Shown here piece after piece: positions 1-8,763 of a stretch of 21,931 nucleotides of DNA (its first letter is position 1; each line of letters starts with the position of its first letter). The notes under the pieces are model-generated. The model did not search any database. It saw only the letters and a program-made list of their open reading frames with translations, and had not been told where the DNA came from. The translations under genes and the position numbers were made by a program. This stretch comes from Alphaproteobacteria bacterium (GTDB lineage: Bacteria > Pseudomonadota > Alphaproteobacteria > Rhizobiales > Aestuariivirgaceae). Location of the stretch: contig JAHEJE010000010.1 in the NCBI GenBank assembly GCA_024639035.1, positions 1-21,931 on the forward strand, in the 5' to 3' direction.

Positions 1-95
1 AGTTGATAGACGGGTCAAACGTGCTCACTTGATTGCTATTTGATTGCTAGTGCAAAAATGAATATGAGTGAAAATACATAAGTTATTGAAATTGT

Positions 96-172
<77 letters not shown>

Positions 173-192
173 AAATGCCGGTCGTGAAGCTC

Positions 193-221
193 TCTATAGC
201 CCGGCTTGGGCGCGGCAGCAA
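193..221 (-). promoter_or_regulatory. Probable promoter of tRNA-Arg
   Basis: On the minus strand, TTGCTG (221-216) and TATAGA (198-193) are separated by 17 bases. They sit about 20 bases upstream of the tRNA 5' end at 172, a normal leader length for a tRNA transcript. This is a sequence match only. Confidence 0.55.
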
Positions 222-352
222 CGGTTAACGTCGCCTCTGCCCCAATCGTCCCGTTCACACCTCGCGATGCCGCATCCAGGCGCAGATCAGCGAATGAAAT
301 TGCCTCCCGCGGCGGCCGCGGTCACATCAATCGCGCACCGCAAACACCATTT

Positions 353-374
353 TGTGACACATTATTGTGTCACA
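353..374. promoter_or_regulatory. Perfect inverted repeat upstream of hemA (candidate operator)
   Basis: TGTGACACA (353-361) and TGTGTCACA (366-374) are exact reverse complements separated by TTAT. The repeat sits directly upstream of the -35 box of the likely hemA promoter, centred about 54 bases before the expected transcription start. That is a typical place for an activator or an upstream repressor site. The half-site spacing does not fit a CRP site (TGTGA-N6-TCACA) or an FNR box (TTGAT-N4-ATCAA), so the binding factor is unknown. Confidence 0.55.
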
Positions 375-382
375 TGCGGCAC

Positions 383-411
383 TTGCACCACTGGCAACAT
401 TCCAAGATTAT
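383..411 (+). promoter_or_regulatory. Probable hemA promoter
   Basis: TTGCAC (383-388) and GATTAT (406-411) are separated by 17 bases, a good sigma70-like match. The expected start near 418 would leave a leader of about 35 bases before the hemA ATG at 453. The perfect inverted repeat at 353-374 ends eight bases before the -35 box. Confidence 0.5.
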
Positions 412-452
412 GCGCGATAATAGGACCGCATATTTGGTGAAGGTAAGAGTAG

Positions 453-1670
453 ATGGACTACGCAGGGTTTTTTGAACAGCAGTTGAGCAGTCTTCGCGAC
501 GAGGGCCGCTATCGGGTATTCGCCGACCTGGCGCGCCACCAGGGCCAGTTCCCCAAGGCGGCCCGCTACAAGACCGACGGCTCGGTCTCGGATGTCACGG
601 TGTGGTGCTCCAACGACTATCTCGGCATGGGCCAGAACCCGGACGTCATCGCCGCCATGACCGCCGCCATCGAACAGTGCGGCGCCGGCGCCGGCGGCAC
701 CCGCAACATCTCCGGCACCAATCATCACCATGTCGAGCTGGAGCGCGAACTGGCCGACCTGCACGGCAAGGAAGCCGCCCTGATCTTCACCTCCGGCTAT
801 GTTTCTAACTGGGCTTCGCTCGGCACGCTGGCCTCGAAACTGCCCGGCTGTGTGGTGTTCTCCGATGCCGACAATCATGCCTCGATGATCGAGGGCATCC
901 GCCATTCCAAGGCAGAACGCCACATCTGGAAGCACAACGATCCAGAAGATCTCGACCGCTTGCTCTCCACGGTGGACCCGGAGCGGCCCAAGCTGGTGGC
1001 GTTTGAAAGCGTCTATTCCATGGACGGCGATATTTCGCCGATCGCGGAAATCTGCGAAGTTGCCGAAAACCACAACGCACTGACTTATCTCGACGAAGTC
1101 CATGCCGTCGGTATGTATGGCGCGCGCGGCGGCGGTGTTGCCGAACGTGAAGGTCTGATGGATCGTCTGGACGTAATCGAGGGCACACTCGGCAAGGCGT
1201 TCGGCGTCATGGGTGGCTACATCACCGCCTCAACCCAGCTGTGCGATTTCGTGCGCTCGTTTGCCTCCGGCTTCATTTTCACCACCGCGCTGCCGCCTGC
1301 CGTGGCAGCCGGCGCGATCGCCTCGATCAAGCACCTGAAACAATCCGACGCCGAGCGACTGAAACAGCGCGAGATGGTGGCGGCCCTGCGCGCCGGTCTT
1401 GACAGTGCCGGCATTCCGCACATGGCAAACGACAGCCACATCGTGCCTGTCATGGTTGGCGACGCGGTCAAGTGCAAGTGGATTTCCGACTGGTTGCTGG
1501 ACAATGCCGGCATCTACGTGCAGCCGATCAACTATCCGACCGTGCCCAAGGGCACCGAGCGGCTGCGCTTCACACCGACCCCTCTGCACAGTCAGGCTGA
1601 TATCGATCACCTGGTCGCTGCCCTGAACGAACTGTGGTCCCAGTGTGCCCTAGCACGCGCGGTGGCCTAG
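453..1670 (+). CDS. hemA: 5-aminolevulinate synthase
   Basis: This is a cytosolic PLP enzyme that condenses succinyl-CoA and glycine to 5-aminolevulinate, the first step of the C4 route to heme, corrinoids and related tetrapyrroles. The 405-residue length is normal for the bacterial enzyme. Visible family features are the glycine-rich GAGAGGTRNISG segment near residue 78, YLDEVHAVGMYG near 212 (cofactor-binding Asp) and LGKAFGVMGGY, with the PLP lysine at residue 248. The start ATG at 453 follows a purine-rich GAAGGTAAG. The gene stands alone: its neighbour upstream is the opposite-strand tRNA-Arg, and an 88-base gap with a weak hairpin separates it from the next operon. A promoter (383-411) and an inverted repeat (353-374) precede it, suggesting its own regulation, perhaps by oxygen, iron or heme status (inference). 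The gene is intact and the family call is firm. Confidence 0.97.
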   Translation: MDYAGFFEQQLSSLRDEGRYRVFADLARHQGQFPKAARYKTDGSVSDVTVWCSNDYLGMGQNPDVIAAMTAAIEQCGAGAGGTRNISGTNHHHVELERELADLHGKEAALIFTSGYVSNWASLGTLASKLPGCVVFSDADNHASMIEGIRHSKAERHIWKHNDPEDLDRLLSTVDPERPKLVAFESVYSMDGDISPIAEICEVAENHNALTYLDEVHAVGMYGARGGGVAEREGLMDRLDVIEGTLGKAFGVMGGYITASTQLCDFVRSFASGFIFTTALPPAVAAGAIASIKHLKQSDAERLKQREMVAALRAGLDSAGIPHMANDSHIVPVMVGDAVKCKWISDWLLDNAGIYVQPINYPTVPKGTERLRFTPTPLHSQADIDHLVAALNELWSQCALARAVA

Positions 1671-1683
1671 AGCCCTTGAGGTT

Positions 1684-1713
1684 CCCGGCCTGAGGTTCTA
1701 AATACCTGCCGGG
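1684..1713 (+). terminator. Weak hairpin after hemA (possible terminator or spacer structure)
   Basis: CCCGGC (1684-1689) pairs with GCCGGG (1708-1713), and after a 3-base bulge AGGT (1693-1696) pairs with ACCT (1704-1707) around a 7-base loop. No T tract follows, so it is not a classical intrinsic terminator. It could still end or stabilise the hemA transcript. Confidence 0.3.
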
Positions 1714-1758
1714 CCTGATGGCCGCCACCAACCGGAAACTGGCAAGGGTTTACTCAAC

Positions 1759-3429
1759 ATGACAAGAAACGGAGGCCAGTTGCTGGTCGCGTGCCTGAAG
1801 TCGCTCGGCGCAAAGACCGCATACGGCGTGCCGGGAGAAAGCTATCTGGCAGTGCTCGATGCGCTGCACGACACCAAAGGCGCACTGGACTTCGTGCTGT
1901 GCCGCAACGAAGGCGGCGCCGGTTTCATGGCTGCGGCCCACGGCAAGCTCACCGGCGAGCCGGGCATCTGCATGGTGACCCGCGGACCCGGCGCCACCAA
2001 CGCGTCCATCGGCGTGCACACGGCACGGCAGGATTCCTCGCCGATGATCCTGTTTGTCGGCCAGGTCGGCACCGACCAGCGCGACCGCGAAGCCTTCCAG
2101 GAAGTCAACTACCGCCAGTTTCACGGGGCGATCGCCAAGTGGGCGGTTGAGATCGACCAGGTCGAACGCATTCCGGAACTGGTGTCGCGCGCCTGGGCGA
2201 CGGCCCTGTCGGGCCGGCCCGGACCGGTGGTGGTCGCGCTGCCGGAAGACATGCTGACCAGCCTCACCGATGTTAACCCTTGCGATCCGGTCACCATTCC
2301 CGAAGCCGCACCGGCGCCGGACACCATTGCGGCACTCGAACAGGAGTTGTCGAATGCCAACAGGCCCTTGATCCTCGCCGGCGGGGGCGGTTGGTCCGAC
2401 GATGGCGCACAGGCACTGCAGCGCTTTGCCGAGGCCAACGACATTCCCGTCGTGGTGGCATTCCGCTCGCAGGACCTGATCGACAACCTGTCGGATGTCT
2501 ATGCCGGCGATGCCGGTGTCGGCATGTTCCCGCAGACCCGCAAGCTGATCACTGAGGCTGACCTGATCATCGCGGCCAATATCCGCTTCGGCGAAATGGT
2601 CGCCGATGCCTGGAGCCTGCTGGATGTACCCAACCCGGCCAAGCGCATCGTCCATGCCCATGCATCCGATGCCGAGATCGGCAAGATCTATGCCGCCCAT
2701 GTGCCGATCCATGCAGGTCCCAACAATTTTTCCCGAGCCATAGAAAAGCTCACCGTGAAAGGCGACTGGGCCGAGTGGCGCGAACAGGCCCGCGCCGGCT
2801 ACCTGGCCTATGTGGATGCGCCCGCCCAGCCCGGTTCGGTGGACATGGTGGCGGTCATGGCGCACCTGCGCGAGGTGCTGCCGGACGATGTCATCATCAC
2901 CAATGGTGCCGGCAACTTCGCCACCTGGCCGGGCCGTTTCATGCGCTACGGACCGAGCCAGCGCCTGGTCGGGCCACAAAGCGGATCGATGGGCTACGGC
3001 GTACCGGCCGCGATTGCCGCCAAGGTCAACCACCCGGACCGGCTGGTGCTGTGCTTTGCCGGTGATGGCGATTTCCAGATGAACTGCCAGGAGCTCGGAT
3101 CGGCGCGCCAGGCCAGGGCCCAGCCGGTGATCCTGATCGTCAACAACGGTACCTACGGCACCATCCGCATGCACCAGGAAAAGACCTATCCCGAACGGGT
3201 GTCGGGCACCGAGATCGAAAACCCCGACTTTTGCATGCTGGCCCGGGCCTACGAGTTTCACGCTGAACGGGTCGAGACGACGGCGGATTTCGCCGCCGCG
3301 TTCGAACGTGCCTGCGCGTCTGAAACCGGCGCGGTTCTCGACCTGAACGTGTCGGCGGAGTCGCTTTCGCCGCGCCAGACCCTGTCGCAAATGCGTGAAG
3401 CCGGGATCAAGGCGAGGGACAGCAGTTAG
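1759..3429 (+). CDS. Thiamine diphosphate-dependent enzyme, acetolactate synthase-like
   Basis: This 556-residue cytosolic protein belongs to the acetolactate synthase / benzoylformate decarboxylase / oxalyl-CoA decarboxylase superfamily and has the normal three-domain length. The N-terminal pyrimidine-binding domain carries the conserved activating glutamate (CRNEGGAGFMAAA, Glu51). A middle domain follows. The C-terminal domain has the diphosphate/Mg motif, GDG at about residue 435 to the Asn pair at 462-463, with the usual spacing. The family cleaves or forms a bond next to a carbonyl, usually decarboxylating a 2-oxo acid or adding to another carbonyl. The substrate cannot be read from sequence, and I see no IlvH-type regulatory subunit nearby, which argues against a role in branched-chain amino acid synthesis. 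It is the first gene of a plus-strand run with two hydrolases and an ABC importer, so a catabolic role is likely. The ATG at 1759 has only a weak upstream AAGGG. Confidence 0.85.
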   Translation: MTRNGGQLLVACLKSLGAKTAYGVPGESYLAVLDALHDTKGALDFVLCRNEGGAGFMAAAHGKLTGEPGICMVTRGPGATNASIGVHTARQDSSPMILFVGQVGTDQRDREAFQEVNYRQFHGAIAKWAVEIDQVERIPELVSRAWATALSGRPGPVVVALPEDMLTSLTDVNPCDPVTIPEAAPAPDTIAALEQELSNANRPLILAGGGGWSDDGAQALQRFAEANDIPVVVAFRSQDLIDNLSDVYAGDAGVGMFPQTRKLITEADLIIAANIRFGEMVADAWSLLDVPNPAKRIVHAHASDAEIGKIYAAHVPIHAGPNNFSRAIEKLTVKGDWAEWREQARAGYLAYVDAPAQPGSVDMVAVMAHLREVLPDDVIITNGAGNFATWPGRFMRYGPSQRLVGPQSGSMGYGVPAAIAAKVNHPDRLVLCFAGDGDFQMNCQELGSARQARAQPVILIVNNGTYGTIRMHQEKTYPERVSGTEIENPDFCMLARAYEFHAERVETTADFAAAFERACASETGAVLDLNVSAESLSPRQTLSQMREAGIKARDSS

Positions 3430-3529
3430 TCCGCACAACACCCATGCAGCGGAATTAATAAATCTGTGTGTTGATCTTGTCTCAAAACTTGCGCAGTGTT
3501 CGCGTCCTGTTGAAACTCCGGAGAATTCT

Positions 3530-4702
3530 ATGCCTACCGTCAATCGCTTTGCCGACTTTCACGATGAGATCACCGCCTGGCGCCGCGACCTGCACGCCAA
3601 CCCGGAAATCCTGTTCGATGTGCAACGCACGGCGGGCATCGTGGCCGACAAGCTGAAGGAATTCGGCGTCGATGAGGTTGTCACCGGCATTGGCCGCACC
3701 GGCGTCGTCGGCGTTATCCACGGCAACGCCAACAAGTCAGGCAGGGTGATCGGCATGCGCGCCGACATGGATGCGCTGCCCATCCAGGAGATCCGCGACC
3801 TGGAGCACAAATCGACCACTGACGGCGCCATGCATGCCTGTGGCCATGACGGGCATACCTCCATGTTGCTTGGCGCCGCCAAGTACCTGTCCGAGACCCG
3901 CAACTTCGACGGTACGGCAATCGTTATCTTCCAGCCCGCTGAAGAAGGCGGCGGCGGCGGCCGTGAAATGGTCGACGAGGGCATGATGGACCGCTTCAAC
4001 ATCCAGCAGGTGTTCGGCATGCACAACATGCCGGATCTGCCGGTGGGCCAGTTTGCCATTCGCCCCGGCGGCCTGATGGCATCGGCCGACTTTTTCTCCA
4101 TCGACATTGAAGGCAGGGGCGGCCATGCGGCGCGCCCCAATGGCTGCATCGACCCGGCCATCGTGGTCGCCCAGATCGTCAACGGTTTCCAGTCCATCGT
4201 CTCGCGCAACACCGATCCGATCGAGAGCATGGTGATTTCGACCACCCAGATCCATCTCGGCGATGCCGACAACGTGATCCCGCAGACAGCCCGCATGAGC
4301 GGCACCGTGCGCACCCTGAAGCCGGAAGTGCGCGATCTTGCTGAGCAGCGCATGAAGGCGGTGTGCGAGAATATCGGTGCGGCGTTCGAGGCCAAGGTCA
4401 AACTGACCTATGAACGCAATTATCCGGTGACCGTAAACCATCCGGAAGAAACCGCCTTTGCCGCGTCCGTGGCCCGCCAGATCGTCGGCGCCGGCAATGT
4501 CGACGAGAACACGCCGCCGGTGATGGGCGGGGAGGACTTCTCGTTCATGCTGGAAGCGCGCCCCGGTGCCTTCATCTTTGTCGGTCAGGGCGACACCGCC
4601 GGACTGCATCATCCTGAATATGATTTCAACGACGAGATAATTCCCATCGGCTGTTCGTACTGGGCGCGCCTGGCGGAAACAGCCATGCCGGTTGACAACT
4701 GA
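3530..4702 (+). CDS. M20 family metallo-amidohydrolase (hippurate hydrolase / N-acyl amino acid hydrolase type)
   Basis: This 390-residue protein is a dinuclear zinc hydrolase of the M20D group, which cleaves N-acyl or amide bonds of amino acid derivatives such as hippurate, N-acetyl amino acids or indole-acetyl conjugates. Visible motifs are MRADMDALPI (about 76-85), HACGHDGH (102-109, with metal-site Cys104 and His106), QPAEEGGGG with the catalytic/metal glutamates 138-139, GMHNMPD (His165), the dimerisation-domain GRGGHAARP, and a late LHHPEYDF (His360/361). I chose the ATG at 3530 because GGAGAATTCT precedes it and the protein then starts at the usual family position. The open frame extends upstream to 3395, but that would overlap the preceding gene. 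The 100-base gap before it holds no clear promoter. No signal peptide is seen, so it is cytosolic. The substrate is unknown; the ABC importer downstream suggests it acts on an imported compound. Confidence 0.9.
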   Translation: MPTVNRFADFHDEITAWRRDLHANPEILFDVQRTAGIVADKLKEFGVDEVVTGIGRTGVVGVIHGNANKSGRVIGMRADMDALPIQEIRDLEHKSTTDGAMHACGHDGHTSMLLGAAKYLSETRNFDGTAIVIFQPAEEGGGGGREMVDEGMMDRFNIQQVFGMHNMPDLPVGQFAIRPGGLMASADFFSIDIEGRGGHAARPNGCIDPAIVVAQIVNGFQSIVSRNTDPIESMVISTTQIHLGDADNVIPQTARMSGTVRTLKPEVRDLAEQRMKAVCENIGAAFEAKVKLTYERNYPVTVNHPEETAFAASVARQIVGAGNVDENTPPVMGGEDFSFMLEARPGAFIFVGQGDTAGLHHPEYDFNDEIIPIGCSYWARLAETAMPVDN

Positions 4703-4722
4703 GAACAGAGGGGTCGGGGCTG

Positions 4723-5973
4723 ATGGGCAGTATCCTTTTCCGCAATGCCACGCTGGTGGACGGCACCGTCGATGAAGCACGTGAAGGCTTCGACCTGCTG
4801 GTTGAAGATGACCGCATCAGGGAAATATCCGACAAGCCGCTGACCGCCCCGGCCGGCGCCCGGGAAATCGACCTGAACGGCAAGACGCTGATGCCCGGGC
4901 TCATCGACGCCCACGTCCACGTCAAGGCGACCATGCTCAATCTCGGCCGCCTCAATGACGTGCCGGTGACCTATCTCATCGCCAGTGCCGCCCAGATCAT
5001 GAAGGCCATGCTGATGCGTGGTTTCACCACCGTGCGCGATGCAGCCGGTGCCGATCGCGGCATGGCTGACGCGGTCGATCACAACCTGATTGTCGGCCCG
5101 CGCCTGTTCGTGTCGGGCCTGGCGTTGTCACAGACCGGCGGCCATTGCGATTTTCGCGCTCCCACGGAAGTTTCCACAGTCATCACCTGCGCCTGCCAGG
5201 TCTCTGCCCAGCAACTCGGTCGCATCGCAGACGGTGTCGACGAGTGCCGCCGAGCCGCGCGCGATGAACTGCGCAAGGGCGCCCATCAGCTCAAGATCAT
5301 GGCCGGCGGCGGTGTTGCATCGCCGACCGATCCGATCCAGAACACCCAGTATTCGGTGGATGAAATGCGCGCCATCGTCGAGGAGTGCGATGCCTGGCAT
5401 ACCTATGCCACCGCCCATGCCTACACGCCGCATGCCATCAAGCGGGTGGTCGAGTGCGGTGTGCGCTGTGTCGAGCACGGCAACCTGATCGACGAGGAGG
5501 CTGCCGGCCTGATGGCTGAAAACGGCGTCTATCATGTGCCCACCAGCATCACCTATTTCGCCATGAACAAGCACGGCGCCGACTTCGGCATGCCGGAAGT
5601 ATCCATGCAGAAGCTGGGTGAAATCGTCGATGCCGGCATGCGGGCTGTCGAGATCAGCATGAACGCCGGCGTGAAGATCGGCCATGGCAGTGATCTTCTG
5701 GGGCCTTTGCACAAGTACCAGTCCGACGAGTTTTCACTGAAGGCCTCGGTGATGGGCAACCATGGCGCCATCAAATCGGCAACCATGACCAATGCCGAGA
5801 TTCTCAGGCAGGACACCGTTCTGGGCCAGCTGAAGGCGGGCTTCAAGGCAGACCTTATCGTGGTCGACGGCAATCCGCTCGATGACATCGGTGTGCTGGA
5901 GGGCGACGGGGCGCATATCCAGCTGGTGATGCGTGATGGCATGATTTTCAAGGATGAGATGGCGGCAGCTTAA
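4723..5973 (+). CDS. Metal-dependent amidohydrolase (Xaa-Pro dipeptidase / imidazolonepropionase-like)
   Basis: This is a 416-residue amidohydrolase-superfamily enzyme. The metal-site residues are complete: HVH at His64/His66, a candidate carboxylated lysine in QLKIMAGGG (Lys191), His232 in TAHAY, His252 in VEHGN and the catalytic Asp324 in GHGSD. N- and C-terminal strands form the small beta-sandwich typical of the family (NATLVDG at the start; KADLIVVDGNPLDD near the end). Related proteins of the COG1228 type include enzymes that hydrolyse Xaa-Pro or Xaa-hydrophobic dipeptides and N-acyl amino acids (family knowledge). The start at 4723 lies 20 bases after the M20 gene and follows a G-rich Shine-Dalgarno region, so the two hydrolases are surely co-transcribed. 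A second hydrolase beside an M20 enzyme and an oligopeptide-type importer suggests stepwise breakdown of a peptide-like or N-acylated substrate. The exact substrate is open. Confidence 0.85.
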   Translation: MGSILFRNATLVDGTVDEAREGFDLLVEDDRIREISDKPLTAPAGAREIDLNGKTLMPGLIDAHVHVKATMLNLGRLNDVPVTYLIASAAQIMKAMLMRGFTTVRDAAGADRGMADAVDHNLIVGPRLFVSGLALSQTGGHCDFRAPTEVSTVITCACQVSAQQLGRIADGVDECRRAARDELRKGAHQLKIMAGGGVASPTDPIQNTQYSVDEMRAIVEECDAWHTYATAHAYTPHAIKRVVECGVRCVEHGNLIDEEAAGLMAENGVYHVPTSITYFAMNKHGADFGMPEVSMQKLGEIVDAGMRAVEISMNAGVKIGHGSDLLGPLHKYQSDEFSLKASVMGNHGAIKSATMTNAEILRQDTVLGQLKAGFKADLIVVDGNPLDDIGVLEGDGAHIQLVMRDGMIFKDEMAAA

Positions 5974-6076
5974 GCAACAATTCAAATCCTCAAGTCCGCA
6001 ATTGCAGATTGTGTCGCTTTAGGGTTAGGCTTCGATCAAACTAAAAATGGTTAGCAACAGGGAGTAGAAAAAGACC

Positions 6077-7675
6077 ATGTTAGGTAAAACACTTAAAGCA
6101 TTGCTGGTGGGCACAACGATTGTGGCCGGGGCGAGCGCGGCAAATGCCGAAACGTTCAGGTGGGCATTCCAGGGCGACGCCCAGACGCTTGATCCGCACG
6201 GACTTTTTGAAACACTGACACTGGGTTTCCAGGGCAACATTTATGAAGGCCTGGTCAAGCGCAACGACAAGATGGAGATCGTTGGCGCACTGGCCGAAAG
6301 CTGGGAGAACATTGAGCCGACCGTGTGGCGCTTCAAGCTGCGCCCCGGTGTGAAGTTCCACAATGGCAATGATCTCAAGGCAGACGATGTGGTGTTCTCG
6401 GTCAACCGGCTGAACACCGAAGGCTCCGACATGAAAGTGGTCGCGGCGCTGATCAAGGAAGCCAAGGCCGTTGACGACCTGACGGTAGACATCATCACCC
6501 CGACACCGAATCCGATCCTGCCGAACCAGTTCGAAATCTTCTACATCATGGACAAGCAGTGGGCCGAGGAAAACAAGGCCACTGAAGCCACCAATGTGAA
6601 GGGTGGCGATGAAGGCAACCATGCCAACCTGAACGCCAATGGCACCGGACCGTTTATCGTCAAATCGCGCCAGACCGGTGTCAAAACCGTGCTGACCCGC
6701 AATCCCGACTATTGGGACAAGAACATGCGGTCAAACGTTACCGAGGCGATCTTTACCCCGATTGCCCAGGATGCGACCCGGGTGGCTGCGCTGATTTCAG
6801 GCAATGTCGATCTCGCCTATCCAATGCCGGTGCAGGACTGGAAGCGGCTTGAAAGCGCTGAAGGCGTGAAGCCGCTGGCAGGTCCGGAAGCCCGCACCAT
6901 CTTCCTCGGTTTCGACCAGCTGCGCGACGAACTCACCGCGTCGAACATCAAAGGCAAGAACCCGTTCAAGGATGTGCGGGTACGCAAGGCGTTCATCCAT
7001 GCGATCAACGTCGACGCCATCAAGCAGAAAGTGATGCGCGGTGCGTCAATCCCGGCAGGCCTGATGGTGGCGCCGCAGATCAATGGTTACAGCGCAGCCA
7101 TGAACGCCCGTCCGGCCTATGATATCGAAGCCGCGAAGAAGCTGATGCAAGAGGCAGGTTATGCCGACGGGTTCGAAGTCACCATGGATTGCCCGAATGA
7201 CCGCTATGTCAATGACGAACAGATCTGTCAGGCATCAGCGGCCATGCTGGCCAAGATCAATGTCAAGGTGAACCTGCTTGCCCAGACCAAGTCGAAGTAT
7301 TTCGGCAAGGTGCTGGCCCAGAACGGCTATGACACCAGCTTCTTCCTGCTCGGCTGGACGCCGTCGACCTTTGACAGCCACAATGTGATCTCGTCGCTGA
7401 TCGCCTGCCGTGGTGGTGAAGACAAGATCGGGTCGTTCAATCTTGGTGGTTACTGCAACCCGAAGATCAATGAACTGACTGCCAAGATCCAGTCTGAAAC
7501 CGATCAGGCAAAGCGTCAGGCAATGATCGACGAAGTGTTCAAGATTCATCAGGACGAAGTCGGCCACATTCCGCTGCACCAGCAGCCACTGTCGTGGGGT
7601 GTCTCGGACAAGGTCGAGGTGGTCCAGCGCCCCGACAACCAGTTCGACCTGCGCTACGCAGTGGTCAAGAAGTAA
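6077..7675 (+). CDS. ABC transporter substrate-binding protein, family 5 (oligopeptide/dipeptide type)
   Basis: This is a 532-residue periplasmic solute receptor of the Dpp/Opp/Nik family that delivers ligand to the two permeases downstream. A Sec signal peptide is clear: KTLK, then a hydrophobic stretch, then a likely signal peptidase I site after ANA, before Glu25. The mature protein shows the family signature region (LDPH, NIYEGLV, ALAESWE, KFHNGNDLKADDVVFSVNRL). Length is normal. No lipobox cysteine is present, so it should be soluble. GGGAG at 6060-6064 lies about 12 bases before the ATG at 6077. The 103-base AT-richer gap upstream may hold a separate promoter, but no clear boxes are seen. 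The family binds peptides but also nickel-chelates, opines, glutathione and sugars, so the ligand is not fixed by homology. A strong hairpin follows the gene. Confidence 0.93.
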   Translation: MLGKTLKALLVGTTIVAGASAANAETFRWAFQGDAQTLDPHGLFETLTLGFQGNIYEGLVKRNDKMEIVGALAESWENIEPTVWRFKLRPGVKFHNGNDLKADDVVFSVNRLNTEGSDMKVVAALIKEAKAVDDLTVDIITPTPNPILPNQFEIFYIMDKQWAEENKATEATNVKGGDEGNHANLNANGTGPFIVKSRQTGVKTVLTRNPDYWDKNMRSNVTEAIFTPIAQDATRVAALISGNVDLAYPMPVQDWKRLESAEGVKPLAGPEARTIFLGFDQLRDELTASNIKGKNPFKDVRVRKAFIHAINVDAIKQKVMRGASIPAGLMVAPQINGYSAAMNARPAYDIEAAKKLMQEAGYADGFEVTMDCPNDRYVNDEQICQASAAMLAKINVKVNLLAQTKSKYFGKVLAQNGYDTSFFLLGWTPSTFDSHNVISSLIACRGGEDKIGSFNLGGYCNPKINELTAKIQSETDQAKRQAMIDEVFKIHQDEVGHIPLHQQPLSWGVSDKVEVVQRPDNQFDLRYAVVKK

Positions 7676-7698
7676 CCGCTGATCACCGGCAATCCCGG

Positions 7699-7735
7699 CC
7701 GGATCACCCGTCAGTTCCTCTGACGGGTGGTCCGG
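7699..7735 (+). promoter_or_regulatory. Strong intercistronic hairpin between binding protein and permease
   Basis: CCGGATCACCCGTCAG (7699-7714) pairs along all 16 positions with CTGACGGGTGGTCCGG (7720-7735) if one G-U pair is allowed, around the 5-base loop TTCCT. No T tract follows. Hairpins at this place in importer operons (as in malE-malF) commonly protect the upstream binding-protein mRNA from 3' decay or cause partial termination, giving more binding protein than permease. That role is inferred here from position and structure. Confidence 0.65.
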
Positions 7736-7766
7736 TCCTCACATAGTTTCAGTGTGATTGGACCCT

Positions 7767-8747
7767 ATGCTTACCTTCATTGCAAAACGGCTCGTGCAGT
7801 CAATCCTGGTCATGCTGACTGTGGGGCTGATCGCTTTTTCGCTGTTTCGCTATGTAGGTGATCCGATCAACAATATGGTTGGCCAGGACACGTCCCTTGA
7901 AGAGCGCGTGGAACTGAAGGAGAAGCTTGGCCTCAATGATGGCTTTCTCCTGCAGTTCGGCCGCTTTGCCGTCAATGCCGCGCAAGGCAATTTCGGCTTC
8001 TCCTACCAGCACCGCAGGCCGGTGTCCGATCTGATCGCGGAACGCCTGCCGGCCACGCTTGAGCTTTCGCTGGTGTCTGCTTTCCTGGCCATGGCCATCG
8101 GTATTCCCATGGGGGTCTACACGGCGATCCGGCGAAACAGCTGGCTGTCCCACTCCTTCATGACGCTGTCGCTGGTCGGCATATCGCTGCCGACGTTCCT
8201 GATCGGCATATTGCTGATCCTGCTGTTCGGCGTGGTGCTCAGGTGGCTGCCGACATTCGGGCGCGGCGATGTGGTCCAGCTCGGCTGGTGGTCGACCGGT
8301 CTGCTGACGGCGTCGGGCCTGAAGTCGCTGATCATGCCGGCCATCACGCTGGCCCTGTTCCAGATGACGCTGATCATGCGCCTGGTGCGCTCTGAAATGC
8401 TCGAGGTCATGCGCACCGACTTTGTGAAGTTCGCCCGGGCCCGCGGGCTGGCCGAGCGCTATGTGAATTTCGTCGTTGCCCTGAAAAACACCATGGTGCC
8501 GGTGATCACCATCACCGGACTGCAGCTGGGCTCCATCATTGCCTTCGCCATCATCACCGAAAGCGTGTTCCAGTGGCCCGGCATGGGACTGCTGTTCATT
8601 CAGGCGGTGGGCAATGTGGATATTCCCATCATGGCGGCCTACCTGGTGCTGATCGCGTTTTTCTTCGTGGTGATCAACCTGATCGTTGACATGCTGTACG
8701 TCGTGGTTGACCCTCGCCTGCGCGTCGACAGCGCCGGCGGGCATTGA
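7767..8747 (+). CDS. ABC transporter permease, DppB/OppB type
   Basis: This inner-membrane permease of about 326 residues forms half of the importer channel. It begins LTFIAKRLVQ followed by a first hydrophobic helix, the classic DppB start, and has about six predicted membrane segments. The cytoplasmic coupling (EAA-like) loop is at EVMRTDFVKFARARGL, which docks on the ATPase, and the ending VDMLYVVVDPRLR is also typical. I chose the ATG at 7767 because it matches the usual family N terminus; a TTG at 7758 in the same frame would add three residues. The Shine-Dalgarno is weak for either. It is the first gene after the intercistronic hairpin and is followed at 16 bases by the second permease. 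Confidence 0.93.
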   Translation: MLTFIAKRLVQSILVMLTVGLIAFSLFRYVGDPINNMVGQDTSLEERVELKEKLGLNDGFLLQFGRFAVNAAQGNFGFSYQHRRPVSDLIAERLPATLELSLVSAFLAMAIGIPMGVYTAIRRNSWLSHSFMTLSLVGISLPTFLIGILLILLFGVVLRWLPTFGRGDVVQLGWWSTGLLTASGLKSLIMPAITLALFQMTLIMRLVRSEMLEVMRTDFVKFARARGLAERYVNFVVALKNTMVPVITITGLQLGSIIAFAIITESVFQWPGMGLLFIQAVGNVDIPIMAAYLVLIAFFFVVINLIVDMLYVVVDPRLRVDSAGGH

Positions 8748-8763
8748 GGGATCGGGGGCGGCA

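Noticed and set aside
353..374. CRP or FNR binding site before hemA
   Set aside because: The TGTGA and TCACA ends are 12 bases apart instead of 6, and there is no TTGAT-N4-ATCAA pattern.
206..475. 89-codon plus-strand frame before hemA
   Set aside because: It runs through the hemA promoter and inverted repeat and overlaps the hemA start in another frame; no Shine-Dalgarno or family resemblance.
1750..3543. 597-codon open frame on the minus strand across the ThDP enzyme gene
   Set aside because: It is antisense to a clear enzyme with intact motifs. High GC produces long shadow frames, and its translation is rich in His/Arg/Gly with no recognisable domain.
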